In this document: one piece after another, positions 8,020 to 17,384 of the stretch | How the letters are laid out: every line of letters starts with the position of its first letter | How positions within the stretch are numbered: position 1 is the stretch's first letter | DNA from: Eubacteriaceae bacterium | GTDB taxonomy: Bacteria > Bacillota > Clostridia > Peptostreptococcales > Anaerovoracaceae | NCBI GenBank assembly: GCA_022652985.1 | Contig: JALCRY010000001.1 | Location: 1 to 64,000, forward strand | Direction of reading: 5' to 3' | Length of the DNA stretch: 64,000 nucleotides | Position numbers and translations under genes: made by a program | Notes under the pieces: model-generated | Database searches by the model: none | What the model saw: the letters and a program-made list of their open reading frames with translations, nothing else | What the model was told of the DNA's origin: nothing

Positions 8020-9108
8020 ATGAATTTGGAAAAGGAAATGTCAGAAGTGCAGAGAAATGATCTGCTGTGCGGAAATGATGTTGACGCGGTGATCATAACC
8101 GATCCGTACAACATGAGGTATATGAGTGCTTTCGCAGGCGAAGGATGTCTTTATATCTCGAAAAACAAAAAAGTCCTTATTACCGACTCAAGGTATACTG
8201 AGGCGGCGGGGAAGGCGACTTCGTTCGATGTCGCTGAAGAAGGCAGGGGGTCTGCTGTTCAGAGCAGATTTGAGATCTTCAGGGACTGTATAGCGGACGA
8301 TAAGGTGAAACGCCTCGGCTATGAGGATCGTTCGATGCTGTGCAGTCAGTTTGCTGACTTCAGCGCGGAACTCAAAGGAGTCGAATTCATTCCAATCGGT
8401 GACAGCGCCGGTAAAATGAGAAGAATCAAAAAACCATGGGAAAAGGAATGTCTGGCTAAAGCTGAATCGATCGGCGATGCGGCTTTTTCGCGCATACTTG
8501 AAATCATCCGTCCGGGAATGACGGAACTCGAGACTGCGGCGGAACTTGAATATGCCATGAGACAGAACGGCGGAGAAGGCATAAGCTTTGAAACGATCAT
8601 TGCTTCGGGAATACATTCGTCGATGCCGCATGCTGTTCCTACAGACAAGCCGCTGGAAGAAGGCGACTTTATCACCATGGACTTCGGATGCAAATATCAG
8701 GGATATTGCTCCGACATGACGAGGACGATCGTTCTCGGCAAAGCTGCCGACTGGCAGAAAGAGATTTACAGTATTGTATTGAAAGCGAATAAGGCAGTTA
8801 TTGAAAAGGCGCACGGCGGCATGACCGGAAAAGAAATCGACACCATAGCGAGAGACATCATTACTGATGCAGGCTACGGCAGCTGCTTCGGACACAGCCT
8901 CGGACACGGCATCGGCCTGTTCATTCACGAGGAGCCTAACTGCAACCAGCGCGATGAAAGAATCATCGAGGCAGGCATGGTCGAAAGCGACGAACCGGGA
9001 ATTTATATTCCGGGCAGGGGAGGCGTCAGGATAGAAGATATGATATATCTTACTGAAGACGGCCTGGAAGTATTATCGCATTCACCGAAAGAATTGATTG
9101 AGCTATAG
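8020..9108 (+). CDS. Xaa-Pro aminopeptidase/dipeptidase, M24 family
   Basis: The 362-residue protein has an N-terminal creatinase-like domain (about 1-130) and a C-terminal pita-bread metallopeptidase domain. The five metal ligands are visible: D221 and D232 in MDFGCKYQGYCSDMTR, H296 in GHGIGLF, E325 in DEPGIY and E339 in RIEDM. It should cleave the bond before or after proline in small peptides in the cytoplasm. It is transcribed with a second aminopeptidase 12 bases downstream, so the pair probably completes peptide breakdown. PepP versus PepQ specificity cannot be fixed from the sequence alone. Confidence 0.88.
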   Translation: MNLEKEMSEVQRNDLLCGNDVDAVIITDPYNMRYMSAFAGEGCLYISKNKKVLITDSRYTEAAGKATSFDVAEEGRGSAVQSRFEIFRDCIADDKVKRLGYEDRSMLCSQFADFSAELKGVEFIPIGDSAGKMRRIKKPWEKECLAKAESIGDAAFSRILEIIRPGMTELETAAELEYAMRQNGGEGISFETIIASGIHSSMPHAVPTDKPLEEGDFITMDFGCKYQGYCSDMTRTIVLGKAADWQKEIYSIVLKANKAVIEKAHGGMTGKEIDTIARDIITDAGYGSCFGHSLGHGIGLFIHEEPNCNQRDERIIEAGMVESDEPGIYIPGRGGVRIEDMIYLTEDGLEVLSHSPKELIEL

Positions 9109-9120
9109 GAGGACAATACA

Positions 9121-10524
9121 ATGGAAAGAGAAAACGCATGGAAAAAATACAGCGATGCCGATATGGAAAGGGTATTCGCATTCAGTGAAGAATATAAAAG
9201 CTTCCTGACAAACTGCAAGACAGAACGTGAGGTCACGGATTTCACGGTCAAGGAGATCGAGGCGGCAGGTTACAGAAATATCGACGCACTGATCGAAAAC
9301 GGCACGGAACTCAGGGCGGGAGACAAGGTCTACGCTAATAATATGGGCAAGGGAATCGCCATGTTTCAGATCGGCAGCGAATCTTTTGAAAAGGGCATGA
9401 ACATTCTGGGAGCCCATATCGATTCGCCGCGTCTCGACTTAAAGCAGAATCCTCTGTATGAAGATACCGACCTCGCGCTTTTAGAGACGCATTATTACGG
9501 CGGCATCAAAAAATATCAGTGGACTGCAAGACCTATGGCTATCCACGGTGTTATCTGCAGGGAAGACGGAACAAAGGTCACGATTTCCATAGGAGAAGAT
9601 CCTGAAGATCCTGTACTCGGCATTTCGGATCTCCTGATACATCTTGCTGCCAAGCAGATGGATAAAAAGGGTTCGGTCGTAGTTGAAGGCGAGGATCTTA
9701 ATGTGCTCGTCGGCAGCATGCCGGTCAAAACTGAAAAAGATGCCGAAGATGAGGAAAAGGAGCCTGTAAAGGCGATGATCCTCAAAATCCTGAAAGAGAA
9801 GTATGGAGTAGAGGATGCCGATTTCGAGTCATCAGAACTTGAGATCGTTCCTGCGGGACCTGCACGCGACTACGGCCTCGATAGAAGCATGATCATGAGC
9901 TACGGACATGACGACAGAGTGTGCGCATTCCCTTCATATAAAGCAATGCTGGAGCTCCCGGAGACCACCGCCAAAACATGTGTATGCCTGCTGGTCGACA
10001 AGGAAGAGATAGGCAGCATGGGCGCTACCGGAATGCAGTCCATGTTCTTCGAGAATACTGTGGCGGAAGTAATGAATCTCTGCGGCGATTATTCGGAACT
10101 CGGTCTCAGAAGAGCGCTGAGAAACTCCAAGATGCTTTCATCAGATGTCAGCGCGGCATTCGATCCGAACTATCCGAGCGTCATGGAAAAGAACAACTGC
10201 GCTTACCTCGGCAAGGGTCCTGTGTTCTGCAAGTACACAGGCGCGAGAGGAAAAGCCGGGTCCAATGATGCGAATGCCGAATACATTTCGGAGATAAGAG
10301 CAATATTCAATAAGGATAATGTTTCTTATCAGACAGGCGAACTCGGGAAAGTAGATGAAGGCGGCGGCGGCACTATCGCTTATATCATGGCGAACTACGG
10401 CATGAATGTCATCGACAGCGGAGTTGCAGTGCTCAACATGCATGCACCGAATGAGATCATCAGCAAAGCCGACATTTATGAAGCCCTCATGGGATATGTG
10501 TCGTTCCTGAAGAATATCAAATAA
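9121..10524 (+). CDS. M18 family aminopeptidase
   Basis: The 467-residue protein has the M18 pattern. LGAHIDSPRLDLK holds the metal ligands H99 and D101, and DKEEIGSMGATG holds the E295/E296 pair for the catalytic base and metal. YGHDDRVCAF and the C-terminal LNMHAPNE fit the remaining metal site. M18 enzymes form large tetrahedral particles and remove N-terminal residues, often acidic or leucine, from peptides in the cytoplasm. GGAGG lies 7 bases before the ATG and the M24 gene is directly upstream. A long inverted repeat follows the stop. Confidence 0.88.
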   Translation: MERENAWKKYSDADMERVFAFSEEYKSFLTNCKTEREVTDFTVKEIEAAGYRNIDALIENGTELRAGDKVYANNMGKGIAMFQIGSESFEKGMNILGAHIDSPRLDLKQNPLYEDTDLALLETHYYGGIKKYQWTARPMAIHGVICREDGTKVTISIGEDPEDPVLGISDLLIHLAAKQMDKKGSVVVEGEDLNVLVGSMPVKTEKDAEDEEKEPVKAMILKILKEKYGVEDADFESSELEIVPAGPARDYGLDRSMIMSYGHDDRVCAFPSYKAMLELPETTAKTCVCLLVDKEEIGSMGATGMQSMFFENTVAEVMNLCGDYSELGLRRALRNSKMLSSDVSAAFDPNYPSVMEKNNCAYLGKGPVFCKYTGARGKAGSNDANAEYISEIRAIFNKDNVSYQTGELGKVDEGGGGTIAYIMANYGMNVIDSGVAVLNMHAPNEIISKADIYEALMGYVSFLKNIK

Positions 10525-10551
10525 CAGAATAAAATATTCGTAAATAAACTG

Positions 10552-10585
10552 CCGCAGCGGATCATATCATTATGATCCGCTGCGG
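10552..10585 (+). terminator. Long inverted repeat after the M18 gene
   Basis: A perfect 15-base-pair stem (10552-10566 with 10571-10585) closes a TCAT loop. No strong T-run follows on the plus strand, so it may block transcription from either direction or stabilise the 3' end. It lies between convergent genes. Confidence 0.6.
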
Positions 10586-10675
10586 TATTGCTGTTATGTC
10601 CCATTGGCCTGGTATCAGGGCAGCAGAACTTTTCGTCGTGCGGGCCGCGCTGACATTGCTGCGGGACAGTAAATG

Positions 10676-10730
10676 ACCAAAAAGGCTGCATTCACGGGAT
10701 CCGCAAGATGGATCACCGGGCATGCAGCCT
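10676..10730 (-). terminator. Terminator of the CoA transferase gene
   Basis: Read on the minus strand, AAGGCTGCAT pairs with ATGCAGCCTT across an inner hairpin built from GGTGATCC and GGATC. A run of five T follows (plus-strand 10677-10681 is AAAAA). It stands about 20 bases past the stop of the gene ending at 10752. Confidence 0.7.
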
Positions 10731-10751
10731 TCGAATCATATATGTTTCTTT

Positions 10752-12104
10752 TTATCTCTTGTTCGATCTTCTCCAGATGTTCATTTTTTCAGCTTCTGCG
10801 ATGAGACCGTCGCGTGTTTTTGGATGAGCGATACTGATAAGGCTTTCAGCGATCTCCCATGTGGACCTGCCGGCGAGGTTCACTATGCCGTATTCTGTTA
10901 CGATATACATGGCCTGGTTCCTCGGGTCAGTCGTGATGCTGCCTTCGCGCATGCGCGGAACGATCCTTGACTTTGTTTCACCGGTCTTTTTGTCCGTGAA
11001 TGAGGATGACATGCAGATGAATGCCTTGCCGCCCCTGGACATGTGTGCGCCTGTCAGGAAGTCGAGCTGCCCGCCTGTGCCGGAAAGCTGTCTGGTGCCG
11101 GAAGCTTCAGCGCAGACCTGACCGAAGAGGTCCATCTCGATGCAGTTATTTATCGACATCATATTATCGTTCAGAGCCATATTATACGGGTCGTTGCAGT
11201 AATCGATAGGAGCCGAAACCAGCCCCGGATTTTCTCTTGCCCATTCGTAAAGATCGTTGCTTCCCTGAGCAAAACCGAATACGCCTCTGCCTTTGTCTAT
11301 GTTCTTTCTGCTGTTGGTGATCTTGCCGGCCTGGAACATTTTGTAATATGCGTCAACAAGCATTTCGGTGTGGATGCCGAGATCCTTCAGATCGGAATCC
11401 GCGATAGCTGCTCCGATGGCATTAGGCATGCCGCCGATACCGAGCTGCAGCGTGGAACCGTCAACGATCTCAGGAACTACGTAAGATGCAACTGCTTTGT
11501 CTATTTCTGTCGGTTCGCCTGCGTCAGGAAGAGTAGGGATAGCCGGGCTTGAACCTTCTACTACATAATCAACTTCCGAGATATGTACGCATTCTTCCTT
11601 TACGCCGTAGACCCACGGCAGATTCTTATTGGTTTCAATGATGATGACATCAGCGCAGTCGAGGATAGCCCTGGTCGCGGAGTTCGTGAGCGAGAAGTTG
11701 AAATAACCCTTGTCGTTCATCGGTGTTGTCATGACCATTGCTACATTGACATGCAGATTTTTTCTGTAATGCATCGGCAGGTTCCTGTAGAGAAGAGGCT
11801 CAAAATAAATATTTTTTGAACCTTTCTTGATCATGTTTCTGATATAGCCGGTCCAGTGCCAGTCCATATATGTCAAATGTTCGCCGGTCATGTCGGCTTC
11901 GAGCACCTTTCTCGGTGTTGAAGTGATTCCGGATCTGATTTTGAGATCCTCAAGTTCAGGCAGTCTCTTTGCGAGCGCTTCGTCGAGGTCGATAGGAATA
12001 GTGAAAGCCAGACTGTAATCTACCCAGTCTCCTGATTTGACGCATTTCACCGCTTCGTCAGCACTGACGAGTTTGCTTTGATACTCTTTTTGAACGTCCA
12101 TCAT
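10752..12104 (-). CDS. Acetyl-CoA hydrolase/transferase family CoA transferase (butyryl-CoA:acetate type)
   Basis: The 450-residue protein belongs to the Cat1/4-hydroxybutyrate CoA-transferase family. [11 protein letters not shown] (221-231), LGIHTEM with the expected catalytic glutamate E247, and SGTGGQLDF are the hallmark motifs. It swaps CoA between an acyl-CoA and acetate, which in anaerobic Clostridia is the last step of butyrate or a related acid fermentation. The acyl substrate cannot be read from the sequence. AAGGAG lies 9 bases before the ATG. The gene stands alone, divergent from nadK, with a 212-base shared upstream region that contains a small inverted repeat. Confidence 0.87.
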   Translation of the reverse strand: MMDVQKEYQSKLVSADEAVKCVKSGDWVDYSLAFTIPIDLDEALAKRLPELEDLKIRSGITSTPRKVLEADMTGEHLTYMDWHWTGYIRNMIKKGSKNIYFEPLLYRNLPMHYRKNLHVNVAMVMTTPMNDKGYFNFSLTNSATRAILDCADVIIIETNKNLPWVYGVKEECVHISEVDYVVEGSSPAIPTLPDAGEPTEIDKAVASYVVPEIVDGSTLQLGIGGMPNAIGAAIADSDLKDLGIHTEMLVDAYYKMFQAGKITNSRKNIDKGRGVFGFAQGSNDLYEWARENPGLVSAPIDYCNDPYNMALNDNMMSINNCIEMDLFGQVCAEASGTRQLSGTGGQLDFLTGAHMSRGGKAFICMSSSFTDKKTGETKSRIVPRMREGSITTDPRNQAMYIVTEYGIVNLAGRSTWEIAESLISIAHPKTRDGLIAEAEKMNIWRRSNKR

Positions 12105-12166
12105 GGTATGATTCTCCTTGTTAAAATTTGGTTAACTGATAGTGAATATATTGATAACTGATTTAC

Positions 12167-12185
12167 GTCCGGTCTGAACCCGGAC
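12167..12185 (-). promoter_or_regulatory. Inverted repeat in the CoA transferase leader
   Basis: GTCCGG (12167-12172) and CCGGAC (12180-12185) form a perfect dyad about 63 bases upstream of the CoA transferase start. A TATAAT-like element on the minus strand lies just beyond it, which would place the dyad in the untranslated leader. It could be an operator or an RNA hairpin; nothing distinguishes these. Confidence 0.35.
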
Positions 12186-12245
12186 ATTTACTATTATAAC
12201 GTATTTCCGGGGAAAAAACAGTATCATAAGATATTTTTTTAACAA

Positions 12246-12274
12246 TTGGATATAACAGCGATTTCGTGTACAAT
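12246..12274 (+). promoter_or_regulatory. Promoter for nadK
   Basis: TTGGAT (12246-12251) and TACAAT (12269-12274) have a 17-base spacer. This supports the ATG at 12317, because an upstream GTG at 12266 would lie inside the promoter. Confidence 0.6.
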
Positions 12275-12316
12275 AGAAGAACAGTTATCATACGATTTGA
12301 AGGGAACGCATCGATC

Positions 12317-13123
12317 ATGACCAAGGGGAAGAAAATTTGTATTTATTCCAATAATACAGAAGTGTCCAGGGATACAGAGACGCTGCTCAGAGATAAATTT
12401 GCAGGCGCCGGCATAGTGGCCCAGGATATCGTGGGGGAAGATACAGATCTTCTTGTAGTAATAGGCGGTGACGGTTCGATGCTGTCTGCGGTCCACAAGT
12501 TCGATTTCCCGGGCGTGCCTATCATCGGCATCAACACGGGACACCTGGGATTCTTTCAGGAGCTTGCTCCGGAAGATGTTTCCCTGTTCATCGAGAAATA
12601 CGAGTCGGGCGAATTCAACATTCAGAAGTCGTCGGTCGTCCAGGCGGAAGTATATGCCGGGGGAGAGCGTGATGTACTGAAGGGACTGAACGAAATCGTT
12701 ATCAGAGGATCGCATTCATATTCGACGCATCTGACGATATCCATCGGCGACAGTTTTATCGAAAATTTCAGCGGAGACGGCATACTGGTCGCATCATCGT
12801 CGGGCAGTACAGCTTACAATTACTCAGTCGGCGGCTCTATCGTAGACCCGCGCATCGATGTGCTGCAGGTCACACCGATCGCGCCGATGAACACGACGGC
12901 TTACCGCTCGTTCACCTCGAGCCTGCTGCTGCCGCCCGAGCTGACTCTGGACGTTGTGCCGGAGTTCAAAAGAGATGATACCATATATCTGATCAACGAC
13001 GGGTTCGAGCATACATACTTTTCACCGGATCATATCAAGATAGAATTTTCCGATTCGGCGGTAGACCTTCTCAGATTTGAGAGCTATGATTTCTGGAACA
13101 AAGTAAAAACCAAATTCCTTTAG
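12317..13123 (+). CDS. nadK: NAD kinase
   Basis: The 268-residue protein phosphorylates NAD to NADP in the cytoplasm. VVIGGDGSML carries the catalytic GGDG (50-53) with D52. NTGHLGFF and the ASSSGSTAYNYSVGGSIV segment are the standard NAD-kinase motifs for the adenine and ribose pockets. The start at 12317 follows GAAGGGAA and gives a family-typical N-terminus (KKICIYSN). The pseudouridine synthase gene begins 9 bases after the stop, so the two share a transcript. Confidence 0.92.
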   Translation: MTKGKKICIYSNNTEVSRDTETLLRDKFAGAGIVAQDIVGEDTDLLVVIGGDGSMLSAVHKFDFPGVPIIGINTGHLGFFQELAPEDVSLFIEKYESGEFNIQKSSVVQAEVYAGGERDVLKGLNEIVIRGSHSYSTHLTISIGDSFIENFSGDGILVASSSGSTAYNYSVGGSIVDPRIDVLQVTPIAPMNTTAYRSFTSSLLLPPELTLDVVPEFKRDDTIYLINDGFEHTYFSPDHIKIEFSDSAVDLLRFESYDFWNKVKTKFL

Positions 13124-13132
13124 AGAGAGCAA

Positions 13133-14032
13133 ATGGCAGAATTTAAATATACAGTTACAAAAGAAGACCATGATGAACAGCGCCAGATCAAAGATCTGCT
13201 CAGGCAGAATTTTTCGTTTTCATCAAGGCTGAGAGCAAAAATAAAAAAAGCCGATACGATTTATCTGAACGGCGGACATATGAGACCTTTCTGGGTACCG
13301 GAAGCGGGAGATGAACTCGTGGTGGAACTTCCGCCGGAGGAACCGAGTCATTACGAGCCGGAAGATATACATATCGAACCGGTCTTTGAAGACGAGGATC
13401 TGCTTATAGTAAACAAACAGCCCGGGTATACGGTCCATCCCACCAAGGGGCATCCCAACCATACTATCGCGAACGGCGTCATGAAGTATATGCTGGATAC
13501 CGGGCAGGAATTCAAAATCAGATTTGTCAACAGACTCGACATGGATACATCGGGCCTTCTTGTGCTCGGCAAAAATGCCTTCGTGCAGGATAAATTCGTC
13601 AAAGAGATGAAAAGCGACAGAGTGAAGAAGATCTACACCTGCATAGTCAAAGGCATAATCGAGGAAGAAGAGGGAACGATAGACGCTCCGATCGGCAAAG
13701 TAGACGAGGAGCAGGTGGCGCGCGGCGTCGTCGAAGGCGGCAGAAACAGCATCACGCATTACCGCGTCATCGAAAGGTATCCGAAAGGATATACACAGCT
13801 GATGCTGAGGCTCGAGACCGGCAGGACGCATCAGATAAGAGTGCATATGGCTCATATCGGCCATCCCGTCGCGGGGGATTATCTATATGGCGGAGAAGCG
13901 CCGTGGCTGATAAACCGCCAGGCGCTCCATGCTTCAAGACTTATTTTCCGGCACCCGGTCACGAACGAAAAAATCGATCTGACGGCGCCTCTTCCTGCTG
14001 ATATTCTGGAAGTCATCGAAAAAATAAAGTAA
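13133..14032 (+). CDS. RluA-family pseudouridine synthase
   Basis: The 299-residue protein isomerises uridine in RNA. An S4-like N-terminal domain (about 15-75) precedes the catalytic domain. The family motif is RFVNRLDMDTSG, with D136 the catalytic aspartate; the usual HRLD reads NRLD here. RTHQIRVHMAHIGHPVAGD is the conserved second motif. RluD-, RluC- and YhcT-like members cannot be separated by eye, so the target (23S rRNA or tRNA) is open. It ends 5 bases from the convergent pepF. Confidence 0.87.
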   Translation: MAEFKYTVTKEDHDEQRQIKDLLRQNFSFSSRLRAKIKKADTIYLNGGHMRPFWVPEAGDELVVELPPEEPSHYEPEDIHIEPVFEDEDLLIVNKQPGYTVHPTKGHPNHTIANGVMKYMLDTGQEFKIRFVNRLDMDTSGLLVLGKNAFVQDKFVKEMKSDRVKKIYTCIVKGIIEEEEGTIDAPIGKVDEEQVARGVVEGGRNSITHYRVIERYPKGYTQLMLRLETGRTHQIRVHMAHIGHPVAGDYLYGGEAPWLINRQALHASRLIFRHPVTNEKIDLTAPLPADILEVIEKIK

Positions 14033-14037
14033 TATTT

Positions 14038-15858
14038 TTATTGTTCATTGAGTCCGCAGAATTCGTCGACGAGTTCTGCGAATACTTTCATGGCGTTATT
14101 TACCGGTCCGGTCGTGCTCATATCGACTCCGGCTATTTTGAGTAGTTCGATAGGATAGTCATTATCGCCGGATTTCAGGAATTCGATATACGCTTCAGTA
14201 GCTTTGCCCGGTTTGCTGTTCTTTTCATAATCGGAAAGTATGCTGTCGGAAATGGCTGCGGCGGCAGAGTATCCCGTAGCATACTGATAAACATAAAAAG
14301 CCGAATAGAAGTGAGGTATGCGTGCCCATTCGTACTGGATATATTCGTCATCCGCGAGGGCCCGGCCGAAATATTTGTAATTCAGTTTCTTATACTCTTC
14401 ACACATGCCGGCTGCGGTCAGCTGGCCGCCTTCTTCGACAGTCCTGTGGGAATAAAGCTCAAACTCCGCAAACATGGTCTGTCTGAATAGTGTTGTGCGG
14501 AAAGCTTCTATGTGCATGTTGATAAGATACTTCCTCATTTCAGGATCTTTTTCTTTTTTGAGAAGGTATTTCATCAGCAGATTTTCATTGACGGTCGATG
14601 CGACTTCCGCGGTGAAAATCGAATGACTGCCGTAGATGAAAGGCTGTGCTTCGCGAGTATAAAGAGAATTCATCGAATGACCCATTTCATGGATCACCGT
14701 GAATACATCCTGCAGCGTATCCGCATAATTGCAGAGAATGAACGGCTTGCTGTCGTAACTGCCGAAACTGTAGGCGCCGCTCGTTTTGCCTTCGTTTTCA
14801 TAGACATCGATCCAGCCGTCGGCAAATCCTTTTTTCATCCTGGCGATGTATTCTTCACCCATAGGCTGCAGAGCCTCTTCGACTATTTCAAGCGCTTCGG
14901 CATAAGGTATCACACGTTTCGGTATCTCGATAAGAGGCACGTAAACGTCATACATGCTGAGTTCATCGACTCCGAGCATTTTCTTCCTCAGCTCGATATA
15001 TTTGTGGAGGGTCGGGAGCTCATCGTTGACCGCGCTGACAAGACTGTCGTATACCGTCTCCGGAATATTGCCGCCCGAAAGAGCGCACTGGCGCGCCGAA
15101 TCGTATTTTCTCATGCGGGCATGCAGACAGTCGCCCTTGACGCTGTAATTATATGCCGCTGCGAGGGTGTTTATCAGTGCCCGGTATGCTTTATAGCATC
15201 CCTCGTAGGCCTGTTTTCTGACGCTGCGGTCGTGCGATTCGAGGAATTTGATGTAATTTCCGTGTGTGAGTTCGACCTCTTCTCCGTCTTCGTCTGTGAC
15301 CGTGCCGAATTTCATATCGGCGTCATTCAGCATTTTGAAAACATCTCCTGCCGCAGGGGTGATCTCGCCGAACTGCGCGATGATGTTCTCCTCTTCTTTG
15401 GAAAGGACATGATCTTTTTCGCGGAACATGTCTTTGATGAAGAATCTGTAAATCTCAAGAGCCGGTTCCGCATCGATGAACGACATGACAGTATCTTCGC
15501 TGCAGGAAAGAAGTTCGGGGGTAATGAATGATGTCGCGGCGGCCAGCTGGGTGAAAACGGACATGGCCTTGTCGCACATAGCCTGGTATTTTTCACGTCT
15601 GTTGTCCTCGTCGCGGCGCATCATCGCATAAACGATAACGTTCTCGCCCGTACGTTCCAGCTTGTCATGAAGAGACATTACTGCCAGAAGATTCTCCGCG
15701 TTTTCACCTATTTTCCCTTTATAGCCGGCCAGCTCTTTCGCGGTCTCCCCGCAGGCTGCAAGATCGCTCTCCCAGTCTTTCTCATCTGCATACATCGACT
15801 CCAGATCCCATTTATATTTATCATCGATTTCATTTCTCTGTTTTAATTTTTTTGACAC
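14038..15858 (-). CDS. pepF: Oligoendopeptidase F, M3B family
   Basis: This 606-residue zinc peptidase cuts medium-length oligopeptides in the cytoplasm. The zinc site is HEMGH (390-394) with E418 in FTAEVASTVNE as third ligand. The start codon is GTG, supported by GGAGG 9 bases upstream. Length and the YGSHSIFTAE and YQYATGYSAA motifs agree with PepF. The gene converges on the pseudouridine synthase gene with almost no gap, and a near-perfect palindrome lies in its last codons. Confidence 0.92.
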   Translation of the reverse strand: MSKKLKQRNEIDDKYKWDLESMYADEKDWESDLAACGETAKELAGYKGKIGENAENLLAVMSLHDKLERTGENVIVYAMMRRDEDNRREKYQAMCDKAMSVFTQLAAATSFITPELLSCSEDTVMSFIDAEPALEIYRFFIKDMFREKDHVLSKEEENIIAQFGEITPAAGDVFKMLNDADMKFGTVTDEDGEEVELTHGNYIKFLESHDRSVRKQAYEGCYKAYRALINTLAAAYNYSVKGDCLHARMRKYDSARQCALSGGNIPETVYDSLVSAVNDELPTLHKYIELRKKMLGVDELSMYDVYVPLIEIPKRVIPYAEALEIVEEALQPMGEEYIARMKKGFADGWIDVYENEGKTSGAYSFGSYDSKPFILCNYADTLQDVFTVIHEMGHSMNSLYTREAQPFIYGSHSIFTAEVASTVNENLLMKYLLKKEKDPEMRKYLINMHIEAFRTTLFRQTMFAEFELYSHRTVEEGGQLTAAGMCEEYKKLNYKYFGRALADDEYIQYEWARIPHFYSAFYVYQYATGYSAAAAISDSILSDYEKNSKPGKATEAYIEFLKSGDNDYPIELLKIAGVDMSTTGPVNNAMKVFAELVDEFCGLNEQ

Positions 15859-15940
15859 GATGTGCTTCCTCCGTTCTGTTTACTTTAAAGTATGATTGTT
15901 GTAGAATACATTATATCATAAGTTGAAAGGAAGCAAGTGC

Positions 15941-16762
15941 ATGGACAACAGGCCAATCGGATTTTTCGATTCGGGACTGGGAGGGCTTACCAGCATTCCC
16001 CCGATGATGAAGAAACTTCCGAACGAGAAAATAATATATTTCGGAGATACTGCCAGGACTCCCTACGGGTCGAAAGCGGTATCCACAATAAGATCCTTTT
16101 CAAAGCAGATAGCAGATTTTCTCGTCAAGCAGGATGTGAAGATGATTGTGATCGCCTGCAATACAGTAAGTTCGACATGCCTTGATGATCTGAACGAAAT
16201 GTATCCGGATATTCCGATAGTCGGGATCATAGAGCCCGCCGCCGATAAGGTGGTCAGGAGCTGTTCTGAAGACAGCCAGGTCGGCATCATCGGTACGAAG
16301 GTGACTATCAGCACTCATGCATACAAAACGATGATAGAGGCCAGGGATCCTGATATCAATGTGTTCGAAACTGCCTGTCCGGCGTTCGTTCCTCTGATAG
16401 AAGAGGGCATTATAGCCAGTGATATCATGGATCTGACGATCCATCATTACATGGACGACTTCGTGATGGAGAACAGGATAGATACACTAGTGCTGGGATG
16501 TACGCATTACCCGCTGATCAGATCAAATATAGAAAGAATATATCCGGATATCAAGCTGATAAATCCTTCTGAGGAAATCATTTCGAGCATAGACGCGATA
16601 CTGACCGAACGCGATATGCATTCCGGAGAATCGGTCATAAAAAATGTTTTTTACGCGAGCGACCTTTCCGAGAATTTTATAAATATGATCGATGCGATCA
16701 TGAAGGGCTCCGGAGTGGATGCGAACGTTAAGTTTATCAACCTTGAGATAAATCAGGTGTGA
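15941..16762 (+). CDS. murI: Glutamate racemase
   Basis: The 273-residue protein supplies D-glutamate for peptidoglycan. IGFFDSGLGGLT at the N-terminus, ACNTVSS with C73 and LGCTHYPL with C187 give both catalytic cysteines. The ATG at 15941 follows GGAAG and yields the canonical start; an upstream in-frame TTG at 15923 is less likely. It is distinct from the aspartate-type racemase at 2.2 kb. It begins a long co-directional gene run. Confidence 0.93.
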   Translation: MDNRPIGFFDSGLGGLTSIPPMMKKLPNEKIIYFGDTARTPYGSKAVSTIRSFSKQIADFLVKQDVKMIVIACNTVSSTCLDDLNEMYPDIPIVGIIEPAADKVVRSCSEDSQVGIIGTKVTISTHAYKTMIEARDPDINVFETACPAFVPLIEEGIIASDIMDLTIHHYMDDFVMENRIDTLVLGCTHYPLIRSNIERIYPDIKLINPSEEIISSIDAILTERDMHSGESVIKNVFYASDLSENFINMIDAIMKGSGVDANVKFINLEINQV

Positions 16763-16784
16763 CTGTATGGAAGGCGGTGGAACC

Positions 16785-17372
16785 ATGGACCTGGAAGAAT
16801 TACTGGAAATGCTTGAATTGGATGAACCACAGGAATTCGAATACTTCGAAAACTTTTCTGATCTTGTGGAATCCGAAGAGGAGATACCTGCCGGAACGCT
16901 TTATGACCTGTTCTCTCAGACGGATCAGGATACTGTGGCAGAGATCATCGATAATTATTTCGACGATACACTGGATGCTGTGCCCGATGATCAGACCGAT
17001 ATTTATATGCTGCTGGGGAACATAAAAAGGGAACTGACAGGGCTTATGAGTACTGCTGACGAAGAGGAACAGATGAGGCGTTTCTGCGAAGAACTTAACA
17101 AGTTCAAGCAGTGGTACAGCTTCGAGTCGGAAGTTGCATGTACCGACCGGGAAACCGGAAAAGAGAAGGAACTTACAGTCAGGGATGCCCTGACACTGGC
17201 GCGTCTCGAAAAGCTGGGGCACGAAGAATACGATTATGATTTTTCGGATTGTCTGGAATATGATCTGGATGAATATGCGATGGATCTGGCGGGACTGGCC
17301 GCGGAAGAAGAGCCGGAGAGCGATGATCCTCTGGATAACGGGTTCGTTCTTGACAGGCAGGATGATGAATAA
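16785..17372 (+). CDS. Unknown strongly acidic protein
   Basis: I do not recognise this 195-residue protein. It is rich in Asp and Glu throughout, most densely at residues 1-35 and 145-195, with no signal peptide, membrane segment or cysteine cluster. The middle part (85-145) looks like a small helical domain. The ATG at 16785 follows GGCGGTGG; an in-frame ATG at 16767 is the alternative. It lies between murI and an MBL-fold gene with short gaps, so it is co-transcribed and probably cytoplasmic. No function is assigned. Confidence 0.7.
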   Translation: MDLEELLEMLELDEPQEFEYFENFSDLVESEEEIPAGTLYDLFSQTDQDTVAEIIDNYFDDTLDAVPDDQTDIYMLLGNIKRELTGLMSTADEEEQMRRFCEELNKFKQWYSFESEVACTDRETGKEKELTVRDALTLARLEKLGHEEYDYDFSDCLEYDLDEYAMDLAGLAAEEEPESDDPLDNGFVLDRQDDE

Positions 17373-17384
17373 ACAGGAGAACGG

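Noticed and set aside
12118-12136. Rex-like operator in the CoA transferase leader
   Set aside because: TTGTTAA is present but the opposing TTAACAA half is not; GGTTAAC lies there instead.
14512-15531. 339-codon open frame antisense to pepF
   Set aside because: It is a shadow of a strongly conserved gene, with His/Phe/Arg-rich composition typical of antisense frames.
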